The translations under genes were made by a program, and so were the position numbers. From Wurfbainia villosa (Eukaryota; Streptophyta; Magnoliopsida; Zingiberales; Zingiberaceae), in the NCBI GenBank assembly GCA_025175895.1, contig CM045991.1:86973174-87037173 (forward strand): a stretch of 64,000 nt of DNA, given 5' to 3'. The notes under the pieces are model-generated. The model searched no databases and was not told the DNA's origin. It worked only from the letters and a program-made list of their open reading frames with translations. Each line of letters opens with the position of its first letter. The first letter of the stretch is position 1. This document shows positions 37,369 to 48,574 of the stretch, piece by piece.

Positions 37369-39110
37369 TGTTAGTGAAAGCCCTAGAATCAATCATGTGA
37401 TGATGGTTGTATGAACTTTATTGTATCATATTCCTATTTATAAAGGTATGGTTATTATATTTACTTGTATTGGTGTTAAATAACTAAATATAATAATGTC
37501 CTTGAGTAGTAGGTTCTTATCTATATTAATCGATTGGTAGAATCGATAATGAGATGATATAGAGAACACTACTCTTAATCATTCCTAGTTAAGTATTAAC
37601 ATTCAGGGACAATTTTAATGCATAGAGACTAGCATATAGGTCAACACGATGACTTGATCTCACAAGTCATGGATATGAGATATCAAGTTGACACATGGGT
37701 ATGCATTGGAGAATATATACTGAATGACCCGCCATGAGAAAATATCATGGATCGTTATATGAGTGTCATATACTTTCTCATGTGGCTATTAGTATGACTA
37801 TTAGTATGACTATTAGTACTTAGACCTGAAGTCACCATAGTTCCCTACATAAGGAGTTGCATACTTTGGTTTCGTCAAACGTCATCCGTAAATGGGTGGA
37901 CTATAAAGGCGATTACTGGGTATGTAACAAATTATGCGCAGGGATGTGAGTGATGTAGATGAGATCTATCCCTCCTATATGACGGGAGTGACATCATTAT
38001 TCTTGATAGAGTGAGGCCACGAAGTGCATGGTCATGCCCAAATGAGTCAATATGAGATATTGAGCTCATTTGATTAGAGTGAGTCTACTTGGAGTTCAAG
38101 ATATAGATTGCACCGAGGATGACACGGTCTATGCCTCAATTGGTCAATCTAGATATCAAGGATAGAGGGACATTGTCACATATTGTGAGAGTCACAATTA
38201 GTAGTCACAAAGGTGATGTTGGAGCTCAACATTCTTGTAACTTGGATAGTAATGATGTGTTGCTAGATACCGCTCATTGCTTATGTTCCTAAATCGGTTT
38301 AGGGACATTGTCAACGTTACAAGAACCTATAGGGTCACACACAAAGGGCAATTAGATGGAGATTAGGTTCATATGATGAACCATGAGGATTAGGTTCATG
38401 TGATGAACCAAATTGGATTAAGAGTAATCCAAATTAGACTAATTGAGTTAGACTCAAGTTAATTCAAGTGTTGAATGAGTCTAATTTAGATTTGATTCAT
38501 TTAGTCAATTTAAATTAATGAATAGAGATTCATTAAATTAAATTGACTTGAATCAAATGGTTGGATTTGATCAACCATGGGAGATAAGAGGTCAAGTTTG
38601 ACTTGACTTGAGAGGGAAGATGAAAGGTCAAGTTTGCATGTGGTGCCACCTCATGAGGGAGACCATTGGAGTTACATGCATGCATGTAACCCCCCAAGTC
38701 ATGAAGTGGTCGGTCACTCCATTTGATGGGTGTAATTGATTTTGGTGAGTTACTAGAACTTCATCTTCTTCCTTGGATCATCCTCTCAAGCTCCCCTCTC
38801 CTCCTTGGCCGAAACTTCTAAGGGTGCTAGCACACTCTAGGTTTCTTTTCTCCACCCATTGCTTATGTGGATACCAATAGAGGAGTGTACACTTGACACT
38901 CTAGAGTTCCGACAAACTATTTGGACGAGCGAGATTTGCGAAGGGCGTCGCATCGAGGGTAACACTCTCAACTTCTAGATCTAAGGTAGATCTAGGTTTA
39001 CTTAGCACATACATGTTTTTATTTTAATATATCTTCGCATGGATCCGTGGCCGGACTTCCGGGGTTTCCGGAACGCAAAAAGAGATTTTTGCAACTCGGA
39101 AAGTCCAACA
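37369..39110 (+). repeat. TE5 3' LTR (1742 bp)
   Basis: Starts TGTTAGTGAAAGCCC, ends AAGTCCAACA. Same family as the TE4 LTRs read on the opposite strand. Near its end, CGCAAAAAGAGATTTTTGC is a short inverted repeat. Confidence 0.92.
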
Positions 39111-39112
39111 AG

Positions 39113-39205
39113 GATAACCTGGCAGATCCTTTCACTAAGGCCCTTCCAGCGAATGCTTTTGATAGGCATGTGGAGGGAATGAGAATCAGATGTATGGCAG
39201 TATGA
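39113..39205 (+). pseudogene. pol: TE3 polyprotein C-terminus (31 codons)
   Basis: From GAT at 39113 the frame reads DNLADPFTKALP and continues to a TGA at 39203-39205. This is the conserved end of copia RNase H. It is followed by AAGTGGGAGAT (39228-39238, polypurine tract) and the TE3 3' LTR, so it belongs to TE3. Confidence 0.85.
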
Positions 39206-39238
39206 GGACAACATAGTCTTTTAGTATAAGTGGGAGAT

Positions 39239-39811
39239 TGTTGGGATGTATACTGAAAAGTCTATCTTTTGAATGAACATCTTTATTTTTTAAATAAGAA
39301 TCACATGATTATTGTTTGCATATTTATGGTTATGCATATCGTCTAATACATTACATTGTAGATAACATGGTGTGTAGTGTCACATGGGAGATCATATTAT
39401 CAGTTTCTTGTAAAGTATAAGTAAAGGCTCACAACCGAGATGGTTATGGACAAACTATTGGAATGGTTGTAGTGTGATTTGGTATTGGTTTGTCTTGACT
39501 ATAGAATCACACTAGTACACTTTGTGTGTATTGAGCAGGACCGACTTAGAGGTGATTTGATTTATTGCTGACTACATAATTGAATCGGACCTCGGATATT
39601 ATGTTATACATGCTCTTAATCCCGATATAATAACAGGCACATATATTTAGTATTTATTTCTTTGATTTACCAATGGGTGAGATTTATAGAGTAAATCGAT
39701 AGGCTCAGTAAGTTGGAAAATGATATTATTTATATGGTGTGTCGTTGATTATAAGAGGAAACAGTGTCCTATATATTAGGATGATGATGTCCCCTTGAGG
39801 AGCTCATAAAG
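39239..39811 (+). repeat. TE3 3' LTR, first 573 bp
   Basis: Matches 8208-8778 with only scattered changes, then stops at the TE7 LTR start. The remainder of this LTR is not found in the window. Confidence 0.88.
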
Positions 39812-40876
39812 TGTTGGTGCAGGGGCACTAGATAATCGAACTTGTATTTTGATTATGGCAAAGACATAAAGTTAAGTTTACATCGTTATCTCACGAGCTA
39901 AATCAAGTGTACAGAAAACTACTAAAGCTAGAGCTGAAGGCTAGCGACACCCGGAGGAAGCCGCGGTGGTCGGGCGACACTCGAGTGACTTCGGTGGGAG
40001 CCGAAGGAATCGAGTGGAAGGCCAGAAGCGACACAGTAAGTATCGAGGTAAGCTCGTGTGAGTGAGAGATGGTAAGGTCGTGTCCTCTGTACGGGGACGA
40101 CCGTTGGCGGCGATCTGACTAAGACTTCCTGTGGAAGGTCTAGGTCGAGATCGAACGGTTAGAAACCGTCGCATTTACCATTTTTCATTTAACCTCTTAC
40201 TGCAGGGAAGTGGCCAGGCTGACAGTCGACTGCTGGACATTGGGCAGTCGATTGATGCTCATCAGTCAACTGATGGGAGGCATCAGTCGACTGATGGTGA
40301 CGAATCAGCCTTTGCGCTAGGTCAAAATGGATAACGTTTGACACGGCCACTTCGCGATAAAATTTGTACAACTTCGTAATTTGTTCCAAAAGATAATGAG
40401 ACATATTCAGAGGCCAAAAGCTATAAAATGAGGGGAAGATTCCAACTCCAAAGATCATCAAGTTTAATTCTCAAGTGCTCCTACAACGTCAAAGCTCCAA
40501 CACCGTCATAATGCCGACACGACAAGTTCTGATCTTCTTCGTCAGCAACAGCAACAAGTAACATATTTTGTTATTGTATTTTTGTTTTTATTTGCAACGA
40601 TGTGAGATAGGCTTGTTGCCTCATCCTCGTACTTTCGGTTTTGTGTTCGTTGTCTCCTACCTCCAACGAGGAGGAGACGTTATAGTGCTTTTCCCTCCGT
40701 ACGCGGTTTAGAACCGTTAGGGCCTTGGAGTAGCAACCGCTGGGTTATGAACCAAGTAAAAATAAACGTGTTTTTTTACCTTTCCGCTGTGCATACTCGT
40801 GTATCGAACAAACGAACAAAAAGATTTACGCTCGCTATTCACCCCCCCCCCTCTAGCGACGCTTCTCGATCCAATA
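39812..40876 (+). repeat. TE7 LTR (1065 bp)
   Basis: Inserted in the TE3 3' LTR. It carries a cluster of CAGTCGACTG-type palindromes at 40205-40310, a feature also found in TE1 and TE8 LTRs, and a poly-C run at 40844-40852. Confidence 0.78.
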
Positions 40877-40878
40877 AT

Positions 40879-40890
40879 TGGTATCAGAGC
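40879..40890 (+). other. TE7 primer-binding site
   Basis: TGGTATCAGAGC, an exact match to the copia consensus, two bases after the LTR end. Confidence 0.88.
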
Positions 40891-41150
40891 GGGGGCGCTA
40901 AGATTTAGTGAAACCACCAATCTAGTACTTTTTGGTTTTCTTTTTGTATTTTTCGAGTCATTTTTTTTAAGGTTTTTTTCCTCTCGCACTACTAATCCAA
41001 GACGAAGTCTTGGTATGCTTCTTTTGGTTGTGTGTTTGCAAGTATTCCCTTTTGGAGTAGTCGATAGTAAAACGGTCATAACTTTTCGCACAAGTGGACT
41101 CACAAAACAATCTACCTACCAAATCGAAGCTCTCTGAGAGATCTACATTT

Positions 41151-41720
41151 TGAAGTACTAGTTAGAGTTTTACCCTTGTGCGATGATTTCGATTGCTTTC
41201 CTTCTTGGCATGCATCACACAGTTTATCTTTGATGTACTTCACTTTTGGTAGCCCTTTAACTAGATCCAACTTGGCAACCTTGGCAATGTTCTTCATGTT
41301 GATATGTTCAAGTTTTCTATGTCATAGTCAACCTCCCTCTTCTTTTGACATAAGACACTTAGTAGAAATGTTAGAAGCATATGAAAGATCAACGTAATAA
41401 ATATTTGATTTCCTATATCCAACTAACATGCAATCTTCTAAGCTTTTGTGTTTAATCAAACATTTAGAATATTTGAACTCTACATGATAATCGACATCAC
41501 AAATTTGACTAACACTAAGTAGACTAAATTTCATGCTTTTGACTAATAGAACTTTGTGAATAATAATTTTAGAGGATATCTCAATTGTATCTCTACCTAA
41601 GATCTTAAGTTTCCCACTATTGCCAAATGACACGGTTCCCTTTTTAACATAATCAATTATTGAGAACTTGCTCACATCTCAGGTCATGTGTTTGGAGCAA
41701 CTACTATCCATAATCCACAT
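41151..41720 (-). pseudogene. pol: TE8 protease and pre-integrase remnant
   Basis: The protease motif region reads WIMDSSCSKHMT (about 41680-41715), with Ser in place of the Gly of Asp-Ser-Gly, then a TGA at 41676. The frame 41328-41675 has SLLSVSQICD, typical of copia protease C-terminus. A stop precedes the pre-integrase fragment 41112-41297 (KLDLVKGLPKVKYIKDKLC, CDACQEGKQ). Sequence after about STSK no longer looks like integrase. Confidence 0.78.
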
Positions 41721-43351
41721 GTTTGGTCAACCTACCTAAACAACATGAAAAACAAACTCCTTAGGTACCCAAATGTTTGGACCGGTAATATCATTCAAAA
41801 ACTTCTTTATGACCCAAGTCTTCTTAATTTTACCCTTAATTGTTTCCTTTCTATTAATTAAGGAGATATAAGTTACTTCCTTGTCCTTAGGTTTATATCC
41901 TATGTCGACCCTATTATAAACAACCCTTTGATCTCTAAGTATCATATCAAAGTACTTTGAGCCTTTAGTAAATTTTTCTAGGTTTGTCCTTAGCTCAACT
42001 ACTTGGTTCCTTAAATTCTCATTTTCTTCCTTAAGCATGCATGAATCATCACATAAAGATTGTTCATTTCTAATTGTCTTAATTTCTACCTTCAATCCCT
42101 TAATCCTAAATTTTGATCTATCCAAAGCATTTTTAAGATAAGCAATAGTTTTGTATAATAATTCTACTTTAGGAGAGTCTTTTACCTCATCGTCACTATA
42201 TGACGATTCGTCGTTTGATGAGGCTTCTTCTTGACTTATTCTTCGGAGTCATTCCCTAATGTCATGAGTGTCACATGATGTGTGATATGGCAAAGCTCAT
42301 CATCGTCGGATGAGTCCTCCACACTTTGAGTATCTCATGTGGTTTGGGCCATCATAACCTCCTTCTTCTCCTTCTTGTCCTTCTTCTTTTCTTTTTCTTT
42401 ATTCTTTTTTAGCTCCAAGCAATTTGGCTTGATGTGTCCCTTTTTATTGCATCCATGACAAACAATATTATGATTAAAATTTGAATTAAAACTTGACTTA
42501 CCTTTTGAAGATTGAAACATCTTCTTAACATCCTTCTTTGTGAGCTTTTTTTATTTTCCCACCCACTTTTTGACATAGTGAGCTATCTCGTTCGCCGACA
42601 TTTCTTCATCACTACTTGATGTTTCATCCTCCGATTCAGATAAAGAAGATTCTTCCTTCTTCTCCTTCTCCTTCTTCTCCTTCTTTCCTACAAAAAGAGC
42701 TAGGTCTTTCTCCTTTGATGAAGTGTTAGCTTGCTCATGCAATTCAAATTCATAAAATAATTCATCTAATTTGACTAAGGAAAGATCTCTAGAGACCTTA
42801 TAAGCATCTACCATTGATGCCCATAAGGTTGTTCTAGGAAAAGCTTGAAGGATGTATTTTACCAAATCCCGATTGTCCATCTTCTCACCTATGACGTGTA
42901 GTTCATTGACCACCTCCTTGAATCTACCGTGCATTTAGCTCACGGTCTCATTGGTCTTCATGCTAAAGGTTTGAAGTTGACCTATCAATAGGTCCCTCTT
43001 GGCTATCCTTGTCTCCTTGGATCCTTCATTGAGCTCAATGAGCTTCTCCCAAAGCTCTTTGGCGGAATCAAAAGGTCTGACTTTGCTCAATTACTCTTTG
43101 GATAAACCACATTGGAGTGTGGTTGTTATTTTGGCGTTTGCTTGAGCTTTCTTCTCCATCTTTCTAGTCCAATCTTCCGTTAGTAGTGGTGCTCCAAATT
43201 CATCTACGGGCTTCTCGAATCCATCTACGACACTAAACCAATTATCAATGTCGTTCATCAAATAATACTTCATTCTACCTTTCCAATAAGCGAAGTCGTT
43301 GCCATCGAAGAAGGGTGGTCGCGCCGTGCTATATCCCTCTTGAAATGTCAT
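41721..43351 (-). pseudogene. gag: TE8 gag
   Basis: Starts at the ATG at 43349-43351 (MTFQEGYSTARPPFFDGNDF, WKGRM), a DUF4219/UBN2-like copia gag. Frames 43091-43351, 42551-42934, 42335-42520 and 41736-42125 follow with stops or shifts between them. One CCHC knuckle (CHGCNKKGHIKPNC, about 42408-42450) lies in a very Lys-rich region. The last frame looks coiled-coil (KEENENLRNQVVELRTNLEK). Confidence 0.82.
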
Positions 43352-43391
43352 CTTGCTTCGGTTGATTGTTAGATCTTTCGATGCGATCCAA

Positions 43392-43403
43392 GCTCTGATA
43401 CCA
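43392..43403 (-). other. TE8 primer-binding site
   Basis: The minus strand reads TGGTATCAGAGC, a perfect consensus site next to the LTR. Confidence 0.9.
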
Positions 43404-43405
43404 CT

Positions 43406-44745
43406 TGTAGGGGATCCTTTGGACAGCTAGAGGGGGTGAATAGCTTCTTTCAATTTCTATAAGATGTTAACGGAAGCAAAAACTATAATACAATTAAGAA
43501 TGAAATCAAAAGACAATAAGATCAATGCTAACAAAGGTGTTTAACGTGGTTCGGATATGACGCTCCTACTCCACAGCAATCTATAAGGTGGATTAACCCT
43601 AGCAAGCTTTCACTAAAGTCTCCTTTTAATGATCATACCAAGGTGGAGAAGCCTTCTTATAATCGCTCTCTTCTTACAAGATGATGGAATTAAATTTGGA
43701 AAGAAAAGATTAAGAACACTAGAAAGCTTAGACAAGACTTGGTGAGCTTGAGAGTAAAGATTGGAATGAGAGCACTAGCCCTCTCAAACTCCCCAAGACC
43801 TCTTTTTATAGAGAAAAATTGTTTCTTCCCATTGGGCTAGCCGGCCGGATCGATGCATACCATCACGATTGGCCATCGCTTATCAATCCGAATCCAACGA
43901 CTTCTGACGAGGCTTGATCTGCGGTTGTCATAGCTCAACGGAATTCTGACCAATCGACTGTCCATACTAGCAGTCGACTGATCGAGCGAGCCGTTGATTG
44001 CTCCAAGCAATCAGTCGATTAAAAATGTTTATGTGCTCATGTCCACCTAAATCGCCGATCGCCTTCATGGCGATCAGCCTAAGGAGATCGATTGTCTAAA
44101 CTCGATAATCGATGGTGGTGGTACACACTGCCGACTTCAATTAACTACTTGACCAGTCGAGTGAGTCATAACCCCAGTCTCAGTCGACTGTTCAAGCCTC
44201 TTGGACTCTTGAGTGCCAAAAACTCGAGACCAGTTGACTGGTACAAGACCCCAGTCGACTGGTATCTTCAAGTATGATCAATTCATACTTGAAACCAATA
44301 CCCTAAACCTAAACTCAACTTTCTAGCTTCTCCATCAGTCTTGCACCTTCAGGATCCCTCCGAATCAATAACTCCTTCATCCTTGTACTTGCCTTCAAAA
44401 GCTTCCCTCGATTTTGTCATGTTTCGAGTTTTGCCAAAGTTCGCTTACGCCGCCAAGACTACATGCTTGGACTTACGCTGTCAAGACCTTGTCTTTGAAC
44501 TTCCTTTGCCAAGGTTCGCTTGGACTTTACGTCGCCAAGACTACATGCTTGGACTTATGCTGCCAAGACCTTCCCTTGGACTTTCCTTGCCAAGATTCAC
44601 ACTTGGACTTCTCTTTACCAAGTCTTCACACTTAGATTTTCCTGTCACTTAACACATTCATGGTTAGATCACAAATATTGCCTAACAATAAATGATTATC
44701 CAAACATCAAAATACATAAATGCTTGGGGCATTATTGCACCAACA
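43406..44745 (-). repeat. TE8 5' LTR (1340 bp)
   Basis: Plus-strand bounds TGTAGGGG and CACCAACA. It has CAGTCGACTG-type palindromes (43950-44270) and a degenerate CTTGGACTT/GCCAAGAC repeat (44440-44660), both shared with TE1. The flank 44746-44750 is tcata. Confidence 0.82.
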
Positions 44746-44927
44746 TCATAGACATATTACTTATGCTAAATACAATGGATGAAAAATAATTTTATATTAA
44801 AATACTCATTAAATTCAAAGAATGATACAAAGTTCAAAAGTATTGAAACTTTTAATGTTTTGTCTAACTCTGTGTCAATTTTTTCAATGGTGATTGCTAT
44901 TAAAAAATAAACTTCACTAAAGGTTTT

Positions 44928-46117
44928 TGATGCGGGTGCGGGGGAAAAATCCGTTCGCTCCGTTTTCAAGGCGATGAGGCGATGAGGGAGGTCTCGGAGT
45001 ATTCTCCCCCCGGCAGCGATCAGTAAAGAATAAGAAAATGGAGTAGACGAAACGCGAAAACCCGACACCAGCAATCGAGATTCAGACACGAGATGTAACG
45101 TGGTTCGGAATAAGGATTCCTACTCCACGGGGGTGAGGTTGCTCACCAGATGCGGTGCCTAAGCACTTTTCACTACGAAAATCCCCCTTTACGGAAAGCA
45201 AGTTTCCGAAGGTGGAGGAGAAATGACCTCTTACAATGATGTTACAAGATGAGGAAAATACAAGAGACTTAACAAACAACAGATCTCCGTCCTCCTTCTC
45301 CGGCGAGACCGCTCTTCCTTTTTCCCCTCGTCTCCTCTTCTCTCTTGCTGGATGTGAATGATTGTGGATCGATCCTCCTCTCTTGCCCCCTTCTCTCCCT
45401 TTTATCTTCTCTTCTCCTCCAACGTAACGTCGCGGATTATCTCCATTGTACACGTGGCCACCACCTCCTCCGGGAGAATAATTCTGTTACAAATATGAGG
45501 AACGAGGACTCCCCCGAATATTGCGTGGGGCCCCCCAAGTCGTTGCATAGCACCTTTTCCTTTACTTTTTCAGGCGATGAGGTTAACTGTTCCCTCACCT
45601 CCTCGCTTTGGGTGAAGTTAACTTAGGCCCCTATACCATAGGTGACCTAGCCTTAGGGTTTCTCCCTAAACCGAACCAATTCTCCTTTTTCCCGTACGAA
45701 ACTTCTTTCGCGTCGATTAGGTTGAGTTGACCCTTCCTCCATCCCATTGGCTTCCGGACTTGTTTAGTTGAACCAGTTCCTAGTCCTCTGTTAGCTAAGT
45801 GCCTTCCGCCTCTTTTCCACCTGCGTTCCTTGTTTCTAGCATTCGCCCGTGCCGATGACCTCTGGTACTTGCGCCCGTGTCGATTACTTCCGATAACTCT
45901 CGCCCGTGTCAATGGCTTCTGATAACTCTCGCCCGTGTCAATGGCTTCTGATAACTCTCGCCCGTGCCATTAGCTTCTGATAACTCTCGCCCGTGCCAAT
46001 GGCTTCTGATAACTCTCGCCCGAACAGCTTCTTCTTTGAACCAGGTGTTTTGGGGGACGGGTCACGGGTCATGACTCTTCTATCGGGAATTAGGTAGAAG
46101 AAGTACCAGTAGTATCA
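44928..46117 (-). repeat. TE9 3' LTR (1190 bp)
   Basis: Plus-strand bounds TGATGCGGGTG and AGTAGTATCA. It contains four full plus one partial copy of a 29-bp unit (core TAACTCTCGCCCGTGTCAAT) at about 45885-46025; the other LTR has one copy fewer. Confidence 0.92.
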
Positions 46118-46599
46118 TTAGTCAACCCCGAAAAATAGTCAAGCGAAGTTATAAGCTTGACTTTCCAGATGGGCGTAAAGTTTATGCCCTATTCTTCATT
46201 CCTCCGTTTGAATCCACCTTTTCCCTTATAACTCCTTTGTGTGCCTTCGAGGCGGCCTGATGGGCCCATGGGCTCCGCTTCTCCTTCTCTCTCCGTGAAA
46301 TTGACCGTACGGAAATCCTATATAAACCTCCGCCTTCTCCTCTTAGGTATCCTTAGCGTGCCTAACAATCCGATCTGTTCTTCTTCTTCTCATGATTTTC
46401 ACCGGCTGTTTGGTGATTCGATCCTCCCTTCTCATGCGATTCTCCCTTTACCCGAGTAAGTGCTCTGTTTAGTTTAACGCCATGGCTCCTAGGACCATCC
46501 TTCCACCCCTTTGTATGAACATACCGTAACTGTTAGATTGTAACCATTACTTCTTTAACATTAAGAAACTACATAGCCCCTCTATAAAATGCTGCTTCA
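46118..46599. other. TE9 region between 3' LTR and antisense ORF, no gene seen
   Basis: Unique internal sequence. No clear polypurine tract at the LTR edge. A TATAAA-containing stretch (about 46318-46326) upstream of the plus-strand antisense ORF could be its promoter; this is speculative. Confidence 0.4.
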
Positions 46600-48574
46600 C
46601 AACTAAAATACATCGACCTCACAACCCTCCTCCTGGCCTGACCTGCTTTTTCTCCGAACAATTTCTTAACGGCCTATCCCTGCCGGTACCCTCGGTCTAT
46701 TTGGACCTGCTAGATTTCTATGGACTACCCCTGAACCAATTCACCCCCAACTCCTTCCGGATTCTATCGGGAGCCCATATAGTGTTCCAACATTTGAACC
46801 TCCCTTTGACCCCAGAACTATTCCATTGCTTCTTCCAATTAAAGTCTTCTAAGGCAGGCCTCTTCTATTTGTCTAGTCGTTGATCGCCAATTCTCGATGA
46901 ACTGCCTACCTCCCACAAGGGGAAGCACTATACTTCTTTGTACAACTTCCTGAGTCTTTACCTTATTCTGATACTTGGAAGGTAGACCTTCCCGAATTAC
47001 CTTCCTTCCGGGACATGAGGACCAAATGTCCTTTCCCGGAGGTGTATAAAGTTTTAGGAGAGCTACACTCTTGCTCGAATCACCAGAGACTCCTCTTGCG
47101 CCATTTTGGATTATCTCCTCTACCTCCGGCGACTTTGGTTCTTTGTAGGTAGGGTATTTATGCAATAGGACTTCTTTTTACATTATTCATCTTTCGACAT
47201 ACCTTGCAGATAATCGATCATGCGAAGCTTTGGTAGAAGGGGAGGAGGCGAGAAGAAGAAGAAAACCTCGACTAAAAGAGGTAAATCAACGCACTCCATC
47301 ATCTCCTCGTAAAAACTACCTTATTAAGAAAGGAGCCTCGAGTTCCTCGGCTCTTCCTCCCTCATCTTGGACCGCTAGAATCTCAACTCCTAGCCATTTA
47401 TGAACCACGAAGAGAAGGTACTACCTCCCTGTCTATTCTCCATCTCCTCAAGGAGGATTCTCCCTTCTCATTTTCTTCACTCCTCCTCGGCACAAAATTC
47501 ACCTCCACCTTCTCATGTGGAGCCACTCCAAGCTCTCGGACCTAAGGGCGCTCCCTCCCCCTTCGCCGTGTCGGCCTCCAACCTCCTCCTCAAGGAAGAC
47601 CCTCCTTCTGTTCCTCCGAGGGTCACGTTAGGGTCCCACTGTAAATTCGGCATCGGAGGTGAAATTCTTTGTCGGTCAGGCGTCTGAGGCCCATGCGAGC
47701 AAGTGGGCAAGCTACTTCGGTATCTCTTATTTCTCCTTTTCTCTTTACCGCAAGTATTACTATATGCCAATTTGTAATGATAGTTTCTTTCCCTTGCAGC
47801 GCCGCCAAAGATGATAAGATGGTCACTCTGGCCCGCTTCAATCTAGGAAACTCGCCACTTCGCCTCCGTGTCTCACACGAAAAAGCTCGTTCAAAGCAAG
47901 CGAGCAAGCAAGAGGCGAAGGAAACCGATATGAGGGCCAATGCGAGGACGCGATGATGCATGTAGCCCTGCGTACGAGCGAGAAAGAGGAGCTGCGAAAA
48001 GAACGAGGACTTGAGCAGAGGATTTTCTCCAATCCAGTGAATCGCAACAAGTAGATGAATTGCTCGGAGTTGAAGGAATACAAAAGATATCTTATGGATG
48101 CCATGATCAAGGATGTCGACTCTGCGGCTACTATCTCACGCTTCAACAAGAATGCAAGCGCTTTAACTCGAACGCAAGCAGGCCATTACTCGAATCCTGC
48201 AAGAAGTGTCGGAACTTTCCTCCTGCAATAACGGCTCTTTCCCGAACCTTATCACGGTGGCCGGATCCACCCTCCAACAGAGTATCTCGAAGCCCTTTCG
48301 GCCTTAGGACGAGCCAAGGCTATAAAGCGAGAGAGATGCTTTGGCGATCAAATTAGCGGAAAGTCAAACTCGGTGGCTCAATATCAGGGCCAATTAAAGG
48401 AGCAGGAAGCCGACCTCAAGAGGCGTTATGTCAAGAAAGGGGTAGATCTCTTTATATTAGGCTTCGAGGGGGCTGTAGCTCAAAACGCCGAACAAGGATA
48501 TCCGCCTCCTGGCGCGAACACTATTACTTAGATCCTGTGGCGTTGGCTAAATGTTCCCGAGCGATTTGAGTTGT
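46600..48574 (+). pseudogene. TE9 antisense ORF, copy 1 (Transposase_28-like)
   Basis: Runs opposite to gag-pol. The first part (to about 46882) reads FFSEQFLNGLSLPVPSVY, LLDFYGLPLNQFTPNS and LTPELFHCFFQL, resembling the plant Transposase_28/gypsy-associated domain (from memory, no search run). Two intron-like segments with GT and a pyrimidine tract plus AG are visible (about 47145-47209 and 47720-47799). The C-terminus is Lys/Glu-rich and ends VPERFEL then TAA near 48574. Stops and frameshifts lie within. Function unknown. Confidence 0.6.

Larger units (their letters stand above)
22611..39110 (+). mobile_element. TE5: Ty1/copia element, 5' LTR truncated, carries TE6
   Basis: A 310-bp LTR remnant, primer-binding site, leader (interrupted by TE6), gag-pol and a full 3' LTR. 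The 5' remnant corresponds to the last 310 bp of the 3' LTR (38801-39110). It is the same family as TE4 but in opposite orientation. The 3' end at 39110 enters TE3 coding sequence. Confidence 0.9.
8208..39811 (+). mobile_element. TE3: Ty1/copia element interrupted by TE4/TE5/TE6
   Basis: The 5' LTR (8208-10114), primer-binding site, leader, gag and PR-INT run to 13398. The polyprotein C-terminus, polypurine tract and 3' LTR start reappear at 39111-39811. The two LTR starts match over about 570 bp (TGTTGGGATGTATACTG at both), tying the halves together across 25.7 kb of nested insertions. The RT and most of RNase H, about 2.1 kb, are absent. The 3' LTR is cut off by TE7 and does not resume in this window. 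Confidence 0.85.
39812..41150 (+). mobile_element. TE7: solo LTR plus leader of a Ty1/copia element
   Basis: LTR at 39812-40876 (TGTTGGTGCAGGGG start, CCAATA end in place of CCAACA), primer-binding site at 40879-40890, and about 260 bp of leader. The sequence then changes to minus-strand TE8 coding sequence near 41150. No gag or pol of TE7 remains. The open frames crossing the LTR/leader (40717-41137) have no protein signature. Confidence 0.75.
41151..44745 (-). mobile_element. TE8: 5' half of a Ty1/copia (SIRE-like) element
   Basis: Minus orientation: 5' LTR (43406-44745), primer-binding site, gag and the start of pol, ending abruptly in the GAG-pre-integrase segment where TE7 begins. Integrase core, RT, RNase H and 3' LTR are missing. 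A long gag with a coiled-coil-like, Lys/Glu-rich tail suggests SIRE/Maximus, an inference. Confidence 0.82.

Noticed and set aside
40717..41137. ORFs on both strands across the TE7 LTR end
   Set aside because: They cross LTR, primer-binding site and leader, have no domain and contain low-complexity runs.
1387..43403. TGGTATCAGAGC-like strings as parts of tRNA genes
   Set aside because: They are isolated 12-mers next to LTR ends, i.e. primer-binding sites; no cloverleaf surrounds them.
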